Source: Coniella vitis (taxonomy: Eukaryota > Ascomycota > Sordariomycetes > Diaporthales > Schizoparmaceae). From it: a DNA stretch of 64,000 nt. How positions within the stretch are numbered: position 1 is the first letter of the stretch; every line of letters begins with the position of its first letter. The notes under the pieces are model-generated. The model had not been told where the DNA came from. It ran no database searches and was given only the letters and a program-made list of their open reading frames with translations. A program made the position numbers and the translations under genes. Shown in pieces: positions 47,441 through 59,380 of the stretch. Location: contig WUJK01000005.1 of the NCBI GenBank assembly GCA_011317545.1, positions 186,001-250,000 of the forward strand, written 5' to 3'.

Positions 47441-47671
47441 AGTAGCCAAAGCAGATTTGGAGGTTCTTGATGGGAGACAAAAGGAAGGACAGTATTAGAT
47501 GTCAAGGCGTATAGCGGAGCTTGTTGCGCCGTTCGGTATGCCCCTGAACATAGCACATGGTGGACTTGGCTGAGTCTATGGCGCAAGCTGGGAAACGCGA
47601 ATTTTTCATGTGCATTCGGTTTGGCTGCGCACACTAGATGCCGAATGACAAGACTTGCAGACATGTTGGAC

Positions 47672-48562
47672 TCATGCCGACAACGTCTTGCCAAAAAGCA
47701 ACGTGCCTCCCAAGGCTCGACCAAGCAGATAGCCAGCATAGATTCCTGCCAAGATCGTGACGGGCCATTTCTGCCACTCGCGGTCCCAGTCCAGCGGGAT
47801 AGGCACCGCACCCAGCCACGCACCCAGGAAACCTCCCAATAGGCCGCCGTAGCACTCATCGACAGGCGCCTTGAAGCCAGCAAGCGCGGTCCAGGCAGTG
47901 GGGTCGACGCCGTGGACGTAAAAGAGCGGAAATGCTGTGAGAAGCGACAGATGCGCAGCGCAAAGGAAGGTTTGCGGTACGTGGGTGAGCAGCGGAGCGC
48001 CAAAAAGGATCATGGTGGCGTGGAGGACGGGCGTCAGGAGGACGGAGAGCAGGAAGGCTAGCAGGAGGGTCTGTTCGAGAGCGCAAGGGAATAGTTAAGG
48101 TTATTAGCAAGACCAAGCCAAGAAGGTGAGCGATGGATCGCAAAGAGGTGTAGCCAAGATGTCTCTTACAATAATAGAATTGGGGCCTAGGCCATCTGTA
48201 GCCTTCTTCTTGTCACCAGGGCGTGGTTTTCTGATTCTGGGCGAGGCGGAGCCAGAGCCGGTCATGGGCAGACAGAGAGCGGCATACAGGGCCTGCAAGA
48301 CGGCGACAGCGGGCAGAGAGGTCCACATAGTCGATACGGGGTCGGCAACCAGGTGGGAGAAGGCAGCGAGGAAGAGGCCGGCCAGGAGAAGGGGCAGGAC
48401 ATGGCGGGCAGTCTGCGCAGCTGCCGTCGAGTGCGGGTGGATGAGCAGCGACGAGGGCAGGCCACCAGCAGCAGCCGCCTTGACAGAAGCCCCAGATTGT
48501 TGGGCTTTCGAGGAAGAGGACGTGGTGGTAGACGACATTGTGACGGGGTCGACGAGAGGCAT
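47672..48562 (-). CDS. gpi11: GPI-anchor ethanolamine-phosphate transfer subunit Gpi11 (PIG-F)
   Basis: Stabilising subunit of the ER enzymes (Gpi7, Gpi13) that add phosphoethanolamine to GPI anchors. Two exons on the minus strand, 48562-48170 and 48070-47672, 263 aa. After a Ser/Thr-rich head, about six hydrophobic segments follow. The family signature near the end is intact: GAWLGAVPIPLDWDREWQKW then PVTILAGIYAGYLLG. The splice joins GPNSII to TLLLAFLLSVLLTP without loss. An internal Met at residue 9 (MSSTTT) is an alternative start. Confidence 0.9.
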
Positions 48563-49995
48563 GGTGGTGGTAGTCTGGGAACGATGAGGACGGCGGCGGC
48601 GGCGTCGAAAAGCGTTACGAAGTGGATGGAAGCTTTGCAGGGAGCTTGCTCAGGGGCCCTTGCAAGTGACGAAGTGCAAGTAAGTATCATGTACCGGAGA
48701 CCTGATGAGAGGCAGGAGTGCCTAGGTACTCAGGGTACTGCAGGGTACGTGCATTGTACATAGAAGTACTGCGACATGCAGCGCAGGGCCTGACCCCTGC
48801 AGTATGTGGCCAGATAAGATAAGAAAAGTAGAACCCCACCAGCCCACCACGGACGATTGTATCAGCGTCGGTGTCAGTGCTATGGGTCAGCCTCAAGTCT
48901 AGTCCACGCCCACGTGGCGGCATTAAGGGACTGCAACAGGTGGAGTATGCCGAGAAACAGAGAAGATGTGTCGATAATAAAGACATGTTGGTGAGTGCCC
49001 TGTAGCAGAGTCCGAGTTGGTACAGCTGTTGATCGGCCATTTCTCTTGAAGAATCAAGTCGAACCAATCTTCTAGTCGAGTGATATGGGTGATCCTGGAA
49101 CAGAAGCAGGGCTCAAACGATTTACAGCCACCAAGTACATGGTATATATTCAGTTCATCAGCATACGAAATGTTTTCAGGTGCTGAACTGAATATATACA
49201 TACTGTATTGCTCTTTGGCAGACGCGTACATGGCCAGATAGGATTCAGAATGCACGTCTGTTTCAGGCACTTGTCCACACAGGCATTCTGGTTTGGATTA
49301 TATTTTTGGCAACGAACCCCAACTTGAGACGAGATGAATGACACAGGATCAAAGCCGAGAGAATGTCAAACTGGATCGTATTTGAACACCCCTTCCAGTT
49401 TAGCCCTCGTTGCTTTGTTCCACGCTCTCGCCGAGATCTGCCGCACCATGTCCTGTCCCGGTGCTCAACGGGCCCTGGAAAGCACCTGGGTTTAGCGCGA
49501 GTGCGCCAAGCGGTAGCTATAGAACCCCGCCAGTCCCCCCCCCCCTGAAAGCAAGTTGCTAGGCCCCCCAAAACACGTTGCGTACTCTCGAAACGCTGTT
49601 AGCACCAAAAACCACCGCCCAGGGCCCCCACTACCTGCCGCCCGCTGCATCGTCAACGACCTCACGCTCTGAGAGCTTCCACTTATATATCTCACCCGCC
49701 TGCTCCCATCGTGAACTACCTCCTCAGTCCTCCCATCTTCTCGTTAGCATAACCCATTATCACTCCTAATCTCCGCCTCATCCGGTGTGTCTGTGACTCA
49801 TCTCATCCTTTACTTGACCCCATCATCTCATTGCTTTCAGCTTGTGCATCTGGCTGTGAAACGTCGACCAACATATAAACTCAAAGACTTGGATAAATAT
49901 ATACATATATCTAACACCACTTCTCACTCTCAAACTCATACTTGGTCCACCCGTCTCTTCATTCATACATCTCTCATCATAATACCACAATAACC
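48563..49995. other. Upstream region between divergent gpi11 and glycosyltransferase genes
   Basis: No gene seen. It has a GTAC-rich cluster at 48719-48770, an 11-nt C run at 49535-49545 and a pyrimidine-rich leader before the glycosyltransferase gene. Confidence 0.5.
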
Positions 49996-51018
49996 ATGGC
50001 CGACGGCAAGAGAGCAGTCGACTCGAGCAGAGGTGAGTTTTCCTCACAACTCCATGACAAAATAAATCCTCGCAAATGCTAACCCGCACCCACAGTCTGG
50101 ACCACCCTCATCACAAACACAGCCTATCTCTCAGGCCTCATCACCCTCGACTACTCCCTGAAGAAGCACAAATCCGCCTACCCCCTCGTCGCACTCTACA
50201 CCGACTCCTTCCCCGCCGAGGGCATCGCCGCCCTCGACGCCCGCGGCATCCCCCACCAGCAAATCAAGTACCTCCTGCCCACCAAATCCACAAAGGACTA
50301 CAGCAACGACCCGCGCTTCTACGACTGCTGGAGCAAGCTCACCCCCTTCAGCCTCGTCCAGTACGACCGCGTCGTCCAGCTCGACTCGGACATGCTCGTT
50401 CTGCAGAACATGGACGAGCTCATGACCATGGACCTGGACGCCCCCGAGGTCGCGGCCCGCGGCGGGCCCGAGAGCAAGCGCGTCTTTGCCGCCGGTCACG
50501 CCTGCGTGTGCAACCCGCTCAAGAAGCCGCACTACCCCAAGGACTGGGTCCCCGAGAACTGCGCCTTCACCTCGCAGCATGCCGATCCAGAGACGGCCCA
50601 GACGGTCGGCGCCGACCCGGCTGTGGGCCCGCTGGGTTTTATGAATGGGGGCCTGCAGGTTGTCAACCCTTCGGCCGAGATCTTCCAGCAAATTGTCGAC
50701 TACATGGACAGCAACGCTGCTGCCATGGAGTTTGCTGACCAGTCGCTACTGAGCGAGCTGTACCGCGGTCGCTGGGTGGCTTTGCCGTATATTTACAATG
50801 CGCTCAAGACGCTACGCTGGGATCATGTCCACAAGCCCATTTGGAGGGACGACAAGGTCAAGAACATTCACTACATCCTGACGCCCAACCCTTGGGATGA
50901 GCTAGATGCTGAGGGGAACAGCACGAGCAAGGATGAGACGCACAGATGGTGGGCTGATGTCAACAAGCAGAGGAAACAGGCGGAGCGGGAGAAGGGTCTT
51001 AAGGACGATGGCTTCTAA
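49996..51018 (+). CDS. Family 8 glycosyltransferase (glycogenin/galactinol synthase-like)
   Basis: Likely moves a sugar from a UDP donor; acceptor unknown. Two exons, 49996-50032 and 50096-51018, 319 aa. GT-A fold features are clear: VWTTLITNTAYLSGLITLDY at the start, the metal-binding D-x-D as QLDSDMLVL near residues 109-111, GFMNGGLQVVNPS, then FADQSLLSELYRGRW, and the late His of HKPIW/NIHYIL. There is no signal peptide, so a cytosolic enzyme is likely. It is too short for true glycogenin with its C-terminal glycogen-synthase contact, and no self-glucosylated Tyr can be named. It converges on ATG2. Confidence 0.85.
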
Positions 51019-51626
51019 TTATAGCATGCAACGAATAAAAAGAAAGATATGAAGAGCGTAAGAAGAAACCAGGTTCATAGAACTGATGGCATCAGCGCAG
51101 ACGTGTCCATCCAGAAACCGTAAAGTAATCCAACTCATAACACCATTTGCTACCGTGACTCCACGCAATGTGACAAAAGAAAAGTAAAGAAACAGTATGG
51201 GGTAGCCTGAGCAGCACCCTCCCTCCCAACATATTGCTCAATACTTGTTTGAAATGTACTCCCTAGTTCTCAAGTCATGATCAGGAGAGACCAAGAAAGG
51301 CCGGGCCCACGCGATAACCATGCGGAACAGCCCCCCCCCCCCACGGCCTCAATATAACTTGCCTCAAGGTCAGCGTGTCCTGGAGCTATGTGCTGTGATG
51401 TACGCACAAGAGGTTTGCGTTCCATGCTTCAGCCAATAATTCCCCGTTGGATGGTTTTCCAACAAACAGAATGCTGCCCAAGACTCGAAGTCCAGTGATC
51501 ATATTGCCCCAGAATAGGCACAAGGTAAAAACTCCAATGCGCCACGCTTGAGTGTTGTTCATATCCTTGCCAACTTGTACGACCTTAAAATAAAACAAAA
51601 ATGGACGTTTCTTCCATCTGGCATCA
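51019..51626. other. Intergenic region between convergent glycosyltransferase and atg2 genes
   Basis: Contains a 12-nt C run at 51331-51342 and the two 3' ends. Nothing else recognised. Confidence 0.5.
51331..51342. repeat. Homopolymer C tract, 12 nt
   Basis: Uninterrupted run of C between two convergent genes. Confidence 0.85.
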
Positions 51627-54600
51627 CTACCTTGCAAACCCGGGTTTGTATTTCTGTGCGTCGAGTTAGCAAAGTACTCAAGAAGAGCAAGAAGCAGTAT
51701 CATAGTACAACTTACATCATCCACTCGCCGGAGATTCTCTGGATCCATAGCATTCGTGGCGCCCATGAGCGCTTGCCCAACAGCTCGAGTGGCTCCAATA
51801 GCCGGTCGGAAGATGATGGTTGGGGCCCTCCGCATCACGGCCTTTGCAGCTCCGTGTGCGTTCTGACTCTCCATCACCTCGCCAGGGACCGCAATGATGG
51901 CATCGCGAGCCACATTGAGGTCACGGGCAAGACTGCTATATGCGTGTCGAAGTCCCTGAATTACCCCCGTCGGCTGGTCTGCGTATAGGGAGATTTGCTT
52001 CTTCTCTTCTGGCTCTGCATCGTCATCGTCTTCCCAGCCTGTCTGGATCGACTGGTGCTCTCGCATGCCTCCGCTCCCCTCTCCAGGGTTCGTAGTCAAC
52101 ATGCCCTCGGCGCCTTGCAGGACGTATTGGGTGCCGATCGCCATCTTAGCTCCCAACTTGACGATTTCAGTACCCGTAGTCCGGGCAAAAGCTGCGGCGC
52201 CTTTACCAATGCTTCGAACGATTCGACCGTCTTTCTTGTACTCTTTGATGGGTATTTCAATCAGGTCACGGAAGCCACTTCCAACGTTTACCAGTGGTCG
52301 TACTGGAGCCACACCAGCAAGTACGCCAGCTAGTTGTTCTTCTTTTACATTGGGAGTCCAAGTGTCGTTGAGCGTATTGCCCAGCCGCTCCCAGCCAGGG
52401 ACACCATACAAAATAATATGCTTGAGCGTCAAACGTGCACCTTCCAAGATTACAAAATTCATAAACTCTGAAGAGCGCCCCCCTCGAAGCCCAGCATAGT
52501 CCACTCTTTTCGGCTTGAAGTCCAACACCACTGGTATGTCCATGACTTCTGCACGCTGAATGAAAGCCTCGTCACTCGGGGAGGAGTGGGCTGGGCCCTG
52601 TGTTTCGTCTTTGAATTGGAAAAAGCGAGTGATGAAGTCCAGCGCGTCCTGGTCGACGTGTAGCCTCAGAGGAAGCACAGTAATTTTCAAAACGTGCTCA
52701 ACAGCTGCTAGTTCTGGTATTGGCCTGACAAGGAGCAATTCGAGATGCACCATGCTTGTATCAAGCTCACGCTCTCCTGCGTCAAGATCATAGGTGGCGA
52801 ACTTTTTCCACGTCGAAGTAGGAACATGATCAAAGACTTCTAGGTTGTGCACACGCACGTCAATCGAAGTATCCGTCTCTTGTAAGCTGGGCGGATATTG
52901 AACCAAGTCCACATTGACGCCCGCTAGCTCGAACGTGATCTTGTGCCTTCGACTTCTCCCAAGCCGCAACTTCTTTGCTCGGGATCGGAATTGTCCAGCT
53001 GCGCCACGTGTTGTGGTAGTGGTCAAGGTCGTTGCCGCAATCGACTCGGCGTCATCCAATTGCTGATTGATGCCGCCAACCAATTCTCGGGGGTCGTGAT
53101 TTGCCGGGATGCTGACATAGATCGAGTTGAAGAGGCAATCTCCCACAAGGTCTTCCTCATCAAGATCCGGGTCCTCCAAAGATCGTCGCCCTATGCGAGT
53201 ATGTCTCTCAAAAGCCTGGTGCTCGACCTCCTCGACGGTTCTCGTTATCGAATCCCGAGTATGTTGCCAGTCATATCCGTCAAACAAGTTCCAGATGATG
53301 TGAACATCCCTTACACGCGCTTTCAGAGGGCTTTTGCGTGTCTTTGTCTCTTGTACCTCGTCATATTTATTCTTGGCCGAGTTCCAACGAAGGCCAGTTC
53401 CTCGAGTCGACGGACCCCCCGCAAAGAAGTTTTCGTGGACCTCAACCTCCGAATGAACTCCGAATTCAGGTTCGGACGCGATCGATGCTTGCTCGGAGGG
53501 ATGCTCGAGCAAAGAAGACGATGTCGCATCAAACAAGTTCTCAGAAACTTCTGGCCCACCCGGCACAAGCCCAGATCTGACGTTCAGTGGGGCCACATCG
53601 ACCAGTTCGCCTTCCGAGGACTCATCACCACCAAGATCTTGCGCATGTCCAAAGTCATCATCGAAATTGTAGTCACCTTCAGCTCGCCCGAAAGCGTCAG
53701 CTGAAATGGATGCCAGCATATCTTGCATCGGAATTACCTCCGTCTTGAACTTGATCTCCTTGCTTGGCGGCGTCGGTGGTTTCAAAGCTCCCGTCAAGAC
53801 TATCAGGGTATGTGTGGAGTCAGCGCAAGTCTCTAGCACCAACAAATCGTCCCTTAGCTCGACGTCAACATGCTTTTCGCCTTGTTCGTCACTTTCGACA
53901 CGGACAACTGCCTTGGCAGACGATATTTGACAGATATTAACGTAGCCTTTCGAACATAGTGTACCCAGCATATCAGTGAATCTTTGGGCATCTGATCCAC
54001 GATGCCTCGCTGGACCTGCTTGTCGGAGCGCATTGAGCAAGGAGACGTCATCGATGAGTAGAACGGCTGCTTTCTTCATGTTTGCAGTCGCATCAACATC
54101 GTCACCAACGGATAGACTAATCTCCACACTTGACTCAATGAGCAAGATTGCTAGCTTTGAAGTCAAGCCCAAGGGATTAAGACCCACTAGACAATCACGA
54201 AATGCAATATTGACAACCGTTGGCTTTTTCCGCTCTGGCCGAGACGCCACTGGACTTTGTGGTGGTCCCACCGGATCACCCCTGACCAAAGCGTGGTGTG
54301 CCTTTTCTCCCAAGTTCGCGACAGATGCTGCCAACAGAGCATCAAATTCTTGGGGGGTCGTCTCAGAGGACAAGCCCAGGATGTCCATGATGGTGGGGAC
54401 GCGGTATTCTAGATTGAGATTCCGCATCCTAACTCTGATGACTGGTTCCATCTCATCTCCAATCATTCGCACCATGAGGACTGGCGATTGTACGGTGGAT
54501 GTTACGGTAGGGTTGGTGGACGATCCAACCAACTCCTCGATGCTGTTTCTGTCAATCGTAATGGAACCCACCCCAAATGCGGCTAATGACGGCATCGTAA

Positions 54601-57600
54601 TCTGAGCTAATTCGAGCTCTTTCAGACGCGCATTAACCACACCAAATCTTCCTCCAATGTCCACCGACGCTTGTACGTTGTAGGCGATGCCCAAAACAAG
54701 TAAGCCCGGCCGATCATCTTCGGGTAGGTACTTGGTCACAGCAGCAAGCCGAGCGATTTCCTCGCCGAGAGTAGAAACAATCTCGAGACGATGGAGTTCG
54801 CTGGCATGCACCTGCACGTCATCCAGACTGATGCGTGCCACTGATCCTTTACGTCGTTGTCTCAATAAGGTATCGACCATTATCTCATCGTCGCCCTCAT
54901 CGTACTGGTCTTTGGAAGGAATAATAAGCCGCAGAAGCCGATCAAGATCTTCATCTCCGGGCGACAAAGCGAACTCAAACGTAGTGCCCTTGATTGCAAC
55001 GTTGACAGGCGCCGATGCAGGGAAGCCCTTGCTATGAGGCCCTGACGCTTGGATCTTGGTGATGTGGGCTCTGAACGCAGTTCCTCGATTTGACACCTTG
55101 ACAGCGCTGGTCTGGAGGAGAACGCTACATGATCTTCCCACAAGATCAAAGTTCAAGCCTCCGAGACGGACGTCCCATTTGATCTCTGGTGCTGATCCTG
55201 CGTCGTCCAGGTGCTGTGGGATGTCGAAACGCACTCCTCTAGACTTGACAGGGTTCGGTTCGGGCCTTTTTGGGTGGCCGCTTGATGTCATCGAAGTGCC
55301 CATTTGTAAGAAGCTACTCAAACCGCCAAACCAATTCAGCGCCTCGTCTAGCCGCTGAAGGTCGACATGTATACGGAGTGGCAGTGTATTGATCTCGCCT
55401 CGACTACCTTCTTGGCCCGTCGTTATTCTGACTGAGATGTCTGTGCCAACTTCAGGGAAATGATCCCTCACAGAATAATAAAGTTGTGCGTCTCTGTCGA
55501 AGTTGACTATGTCACAGTCAGGGTATCCGAATCGCAATGTCCCAACAGCCACACGGGTCTCTGTCGACGAAAGACGCGTGGCTACGGTCGCTTGCAAGTC
55601 GCCAATTTCGGCTTTGAGAAGCGGCTCCGAGCCATTGGGAATGGACTGTTCGGATTCTTTGGCAGCCGCATTCACGACGCCCAATACCCTGTCCATAAGC
55701 TCCACGGTAATCTTAGTCACTGACACTTTTAGGTCGGGTGTGGTAGCCGCGGCTGGGTGGGCGTGTTTGTCGACTTTACCAGGTGCGGTCTTTGGTGTTT
55801 TAACAGCATCCATAAGACGACGGACCACACTCGCCAGCAAAAAGCCTATTGACGTGTCGAAACGAACCGATATAGGTGCGAAGTGTACTTCGACTGCATT
55901 CTCCTCGCCACCGGTGGTCGCGGGATCCCCTTGGCTCGTTGGCCGATGCAGGGTCTGTGGCAAGGAAGAATATACGGAGAAGGCGCCAGGGACGATGGGA
56001 AAAGTTGATTCGCCCAATTTGCTTTCGAGTTCTGGGGGAATCTGCATGTGTTGGTGCTGTGTTGGAACGTACACGGATATGGATTCCAAGGTCAGAATAT
56101 CCTTGACCAACATTCTCTCAGAACTTCGGTTGCCCATTGGTTCTATCAGATTCTCAGTGCTCGGCTTGGGAGTGACTTGCGTGGGAATTGCCATTGGATT
56201 TCCTGGCTTTGCAAGGTCACCTGTTTCCAGCGTCGGTCGGTTCGAGATTGGCGATTCTGATGTGGATGTCATGATCCCTTGTTCGATATGCTTTGACGAC
56301 TGTGAACCGTGGATTAAGGGATTCGAATCCCCAATTTGCTCTGTAACTTGCTCTTGCAAGCGGGCATCAGGCACGATATCAGGAGTACCTGGACGTGAAT
56401 CCCAAGCTCCCGGCATGGCCTCGCTCCTTAATCTTTGTGTCTCTGCTTCTGAGAACGCACTCATGTACATGCTCTCCGCTTCCTCGCGGCTGAAATAAAG
56501 AGAGCGGCTAAGATCATCTAAGCCCTGTCCTCCGGAGGTATCGCTGGCCGAGCCTTGTGACGATGAGCGCTGGGATACATGGTCGCGCTCGTATAGCTGT
56601 GCATCTGCGGGCGAGAAAGACCAAGTAATATCTCCTTCTCCGCGCGTGGACAGGTTAGCGGAACTAGCGGCGTCCCCAGAAGACTCGTGATATATTGATG
56701 CCCTCGGCGTAGACGGAGATGATGCAGGCTCTTGTTCTTCGTCTGTTGGCTCTCGGCCTATGGTATATTCGTCCAACTCGTAGGGTATCTGCAACGCTTC
56801 TTCACTGTCCTGTAATGCTGGCGAGCTAGAGGTATGTTCATCGAGGTCGCCGGAGAATACTGGGATCTGGGAAATCGGTGCAGGCTCTGGTATGTGTGGT
56901 TGTGGTTCATCCCACTGAGTGGCGACAGGAGACCGCAATGACGATGACATTGTAGTTGGAGACCTTGCTAAGCTCGACAGTCCATCGACATATGATATGA
57001 GTGAAGCCCGAATGTCCTTGAGAAGTATATGGCGTTTGCCGTCTTTGGGCACAATTTGCGAGTCTACATTATCCCTGGACTGCTGTGTAAGGCCCTCAAC
57101 ATGTAGTTCGCCGAGGAAAAGACGGAACGAAACCACTTCGGTCTCCAAGCTCTTGAAATCTACAGGAGCCTCGATGTCCATGTAAAAGGTAACGTCCCGA
57201 ATACTGATGCGAGTTCGATCCACTACTCCTTGCAGGAAGTCGGTAAGGAAAACAGGCAGTGAGAGACCTTGGCCTGTGCCAACCGTTATATCATCTTCAC
57301 TGCCATCCTCGCTCGAGATGGCGGATTCAGCCAGATCTTGTCTCTCTGCAGCGAGTGCCTCTTCCAGTGCTCTTTTCTCCTGGACGGGTTGAGTCTCTAG
57401 AAATGACTGAGCCAGATCAGCTGCTGTGGGGACTGGGTCTGAGCCTGTATATGCCTCTTCTCGCTTCTGTTTGCCTTTTTCCTTTGCGACTGGCTCTTTC
57501 TGAGCAGCTTCAGAAGAAAATTCAAGGGTGATGTGAACACCGACCGCGGTGAGTTCAATCGAGCTAGAATACAGGTCGAGGGGCACTGTGACTTGGAGGC

Positions 57601-57923
57601 GCGACACGCCAGCCTTTTTAATGCGGTATTCGGCAGGGAGAGCAAGTTGTGTGGTGAGTTTCTATTTGTTTGGGCAGATTTCCATCAGAGTCTGTCTTGA
57701 ATGCAGCTATCTATGTTGTGCAAGAGGATGTGGGGACTTTGTCACGTACGTCTACTTTGAGACCAACATCTTTGAACTCGAAGGTATTTCGAAGCCCAAA
57801 GCCCAGATCAAGGTTCTCAAGATCAAGAGCATCGTCCTCGAAAATGTCGAAGCGAGCCATGGCATACCGCAGCAGTCGCTTCGGCATAGCCGATGTGCGA
57901 AAGGACTGAAAGATGCCCGCCAT
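51627..57923 (-). CDS. atg2: Autophagy-related lipid-transfer protein Atg2
   Basis: A rod-shaped bridge that moves phospholipid from ER exit sites to the growing autophagosome membrane, working with Atg9 and Atg18. Three exons on the minus strand: 57923-57750, 57661-51716 and 51653-51627, 2048 aa, the size usual in moulds. Exon 1 gives the start MAGIFQSFRTSAMPKRLLRY, the chorein-type N-terminal end that takes up lipid. The central part is long and partly low complexity (residues about 250-500). The conserved C-terminal region includes FMNFVILEGARLTLKHI, YGVPGWERLG, PVRPLVNVGSGFRDLI and EYKKDGRIVRSIGKGAAAFA. The last exon is only 27 nt (KYKPGFAR-stop) after a textbook gctaac intron; the unspliced frame would add about 110 unrelated residues. 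It is divergent from NEM1. Confidence 0.95.
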
Positions 57924-59380
57924 GTTGTCGATGGAGCCGCCACGCGCGGTCCCGTGAACGAGGGGTTGTTGTGGAGGGGTCACGAAGGCCTCAGAGCTGG
58001 GAGCAGTGTAGGCACTTTGCAGAGCATTTCATGTCGACAGGTTATATCGAACCATAGCGTAAACGGATAGCTATTTTGGAGGAGGAAGGGCAGGATGGTG
58101 TCGCGGAGCAGGAGGACGATTCAGCGTCCGGAGAGGGGCGGCATGTCTGCCCCGCTTCAGGCTCGATGGATTCTGTTGGGCGGGAGTCGACGAGGTTCTG
58201 TTCTTGAAGATGGATGGGCTGAGAGAGAATGCCGCAGAGATGGGACGGAATAAGGAAAACCAGGAGCAGAGGTCGCGAGGCAAGAGGTGAGTGTTTGGTG
58301 AACGTTCCCGGGTGCCCTTGGCCCTTGGGGTCATGGATCATATGCCCACATGCAACTTGGAGACGGTGACAGTGAGTACCAAGTACCAAACTACTTACTA
58401 TATAGCGATAAAGTAAGTGATAAGCTAGAGGCGCTTGACGCTTGCATGGGTCAGAGCCACGGCGCACCCGAACGGCACTTGACGGAGCAGTAATAGTACC
58501 TGCAGATACAGCTGGATCATACTGCTGCGCTGAGCATTTTGTCGCCGTTGCTGTTGTTTTGGGTTCACTTGTATAGCGCGACACTGAATCGATGGCATTC
58601 CAGCACGCCAGCATCCACTCACGAAATCATCTAATCCGAACCTTCTTTTTTTTTGGTGTTTTTTTTTTTTTTTTAGGAAAGTCATTGTCTGCTCACGCTA
58701 CGAGCCCGAAACTTCAAAGGTACTACTGCTAATCCAAATATTTGCTTACTAGGCCAATGAAGTTGTGTGTATCGTGTGGCATGCCTAGGTACTATGTAGT
58801 ATAAAGTACATAGTACAAACTGCAGATAAGTGTGCAGTAGCCTCCAGTGCCCACCAGGATTCAGTGGCCGGGCTAGGCCTGGGCAGACTCGCCAGCACAG
58901 AAAGGCCCCGGAGCCCGCTCCAACCTCACACATCCCCTGTAGCTTTCAGGGCTCCCCAGGTTAGCCAGCATCTGGGGCAGGTGCTGATACGTCGAGGCTC
59001 AGCCGGACAGTCGAGCTAAGACCTTCTGATCAAGTTCCCCATCGTCCATCATCCATCATCCTTCACCACACCGGCCTAGTGGATCTAGCAAGCCTCAACG
59101 TTCTTTCTCCAGCCCAACATCGCATCGCAAAGCGGTGCCTCAAATCTGCCTTCGTCCAGGCCCATTGCCTTTCCCACCTCATCGGGGACATTTCAGCCAC
59201 TCGCCGCTCGTCCACTGCGAATCATCTCGCGCTGCCCCTTCCCTTGTGGCGTTGCGACCGCTCGTGTCGTCCCACTCGGCCCCCCTTGCGCATCTCTCAC
59301 AATCGAATCCCACCATTTCTGTCCTTGAGTCCGTCGCCTGTGCGGCAGCTGCTCATGGCTCGACCGCTCCCGACCGAACC
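57924..59380. promoter_or_regulatory. Shared upstream region of atg2 and nem1
   Basis: A 1.46-kb gap between divergent genes. It holds T runs at 58646-58654 and 58659-58674 and a perfect hairpin at 58789-58816. No convincing gene is present; open frames here are short. Confidence 0.45.
58789..58816. repeat. Perfect hairpin, 10-bp arms with TATAAA loop
   Basis: GTACTATGTA (58789-58798) and TACATAGTAC (58807-58816) are exact reverse complements around the 8-base loop GTATAAAG. It lies 565 bases upstream of NEM1 and 866 bases upstream of ATG2, and belongs to the TACTA/TAGTA palindrome family of this window. Confidence 0.8.

Noticed and set aside
46523..47449. 308-codon open frame on the minus strand
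   Set aside because: Antisense shadow of the Pgc1-like gene; the plus strand carries the conserved GDPD motifs.
56310..56340. Sequence resembling a tRNA B box (gattcgaatcccc)
   Set aside because: It is inside the coding frame of ATG2 and no cloverleaf could be built around it.
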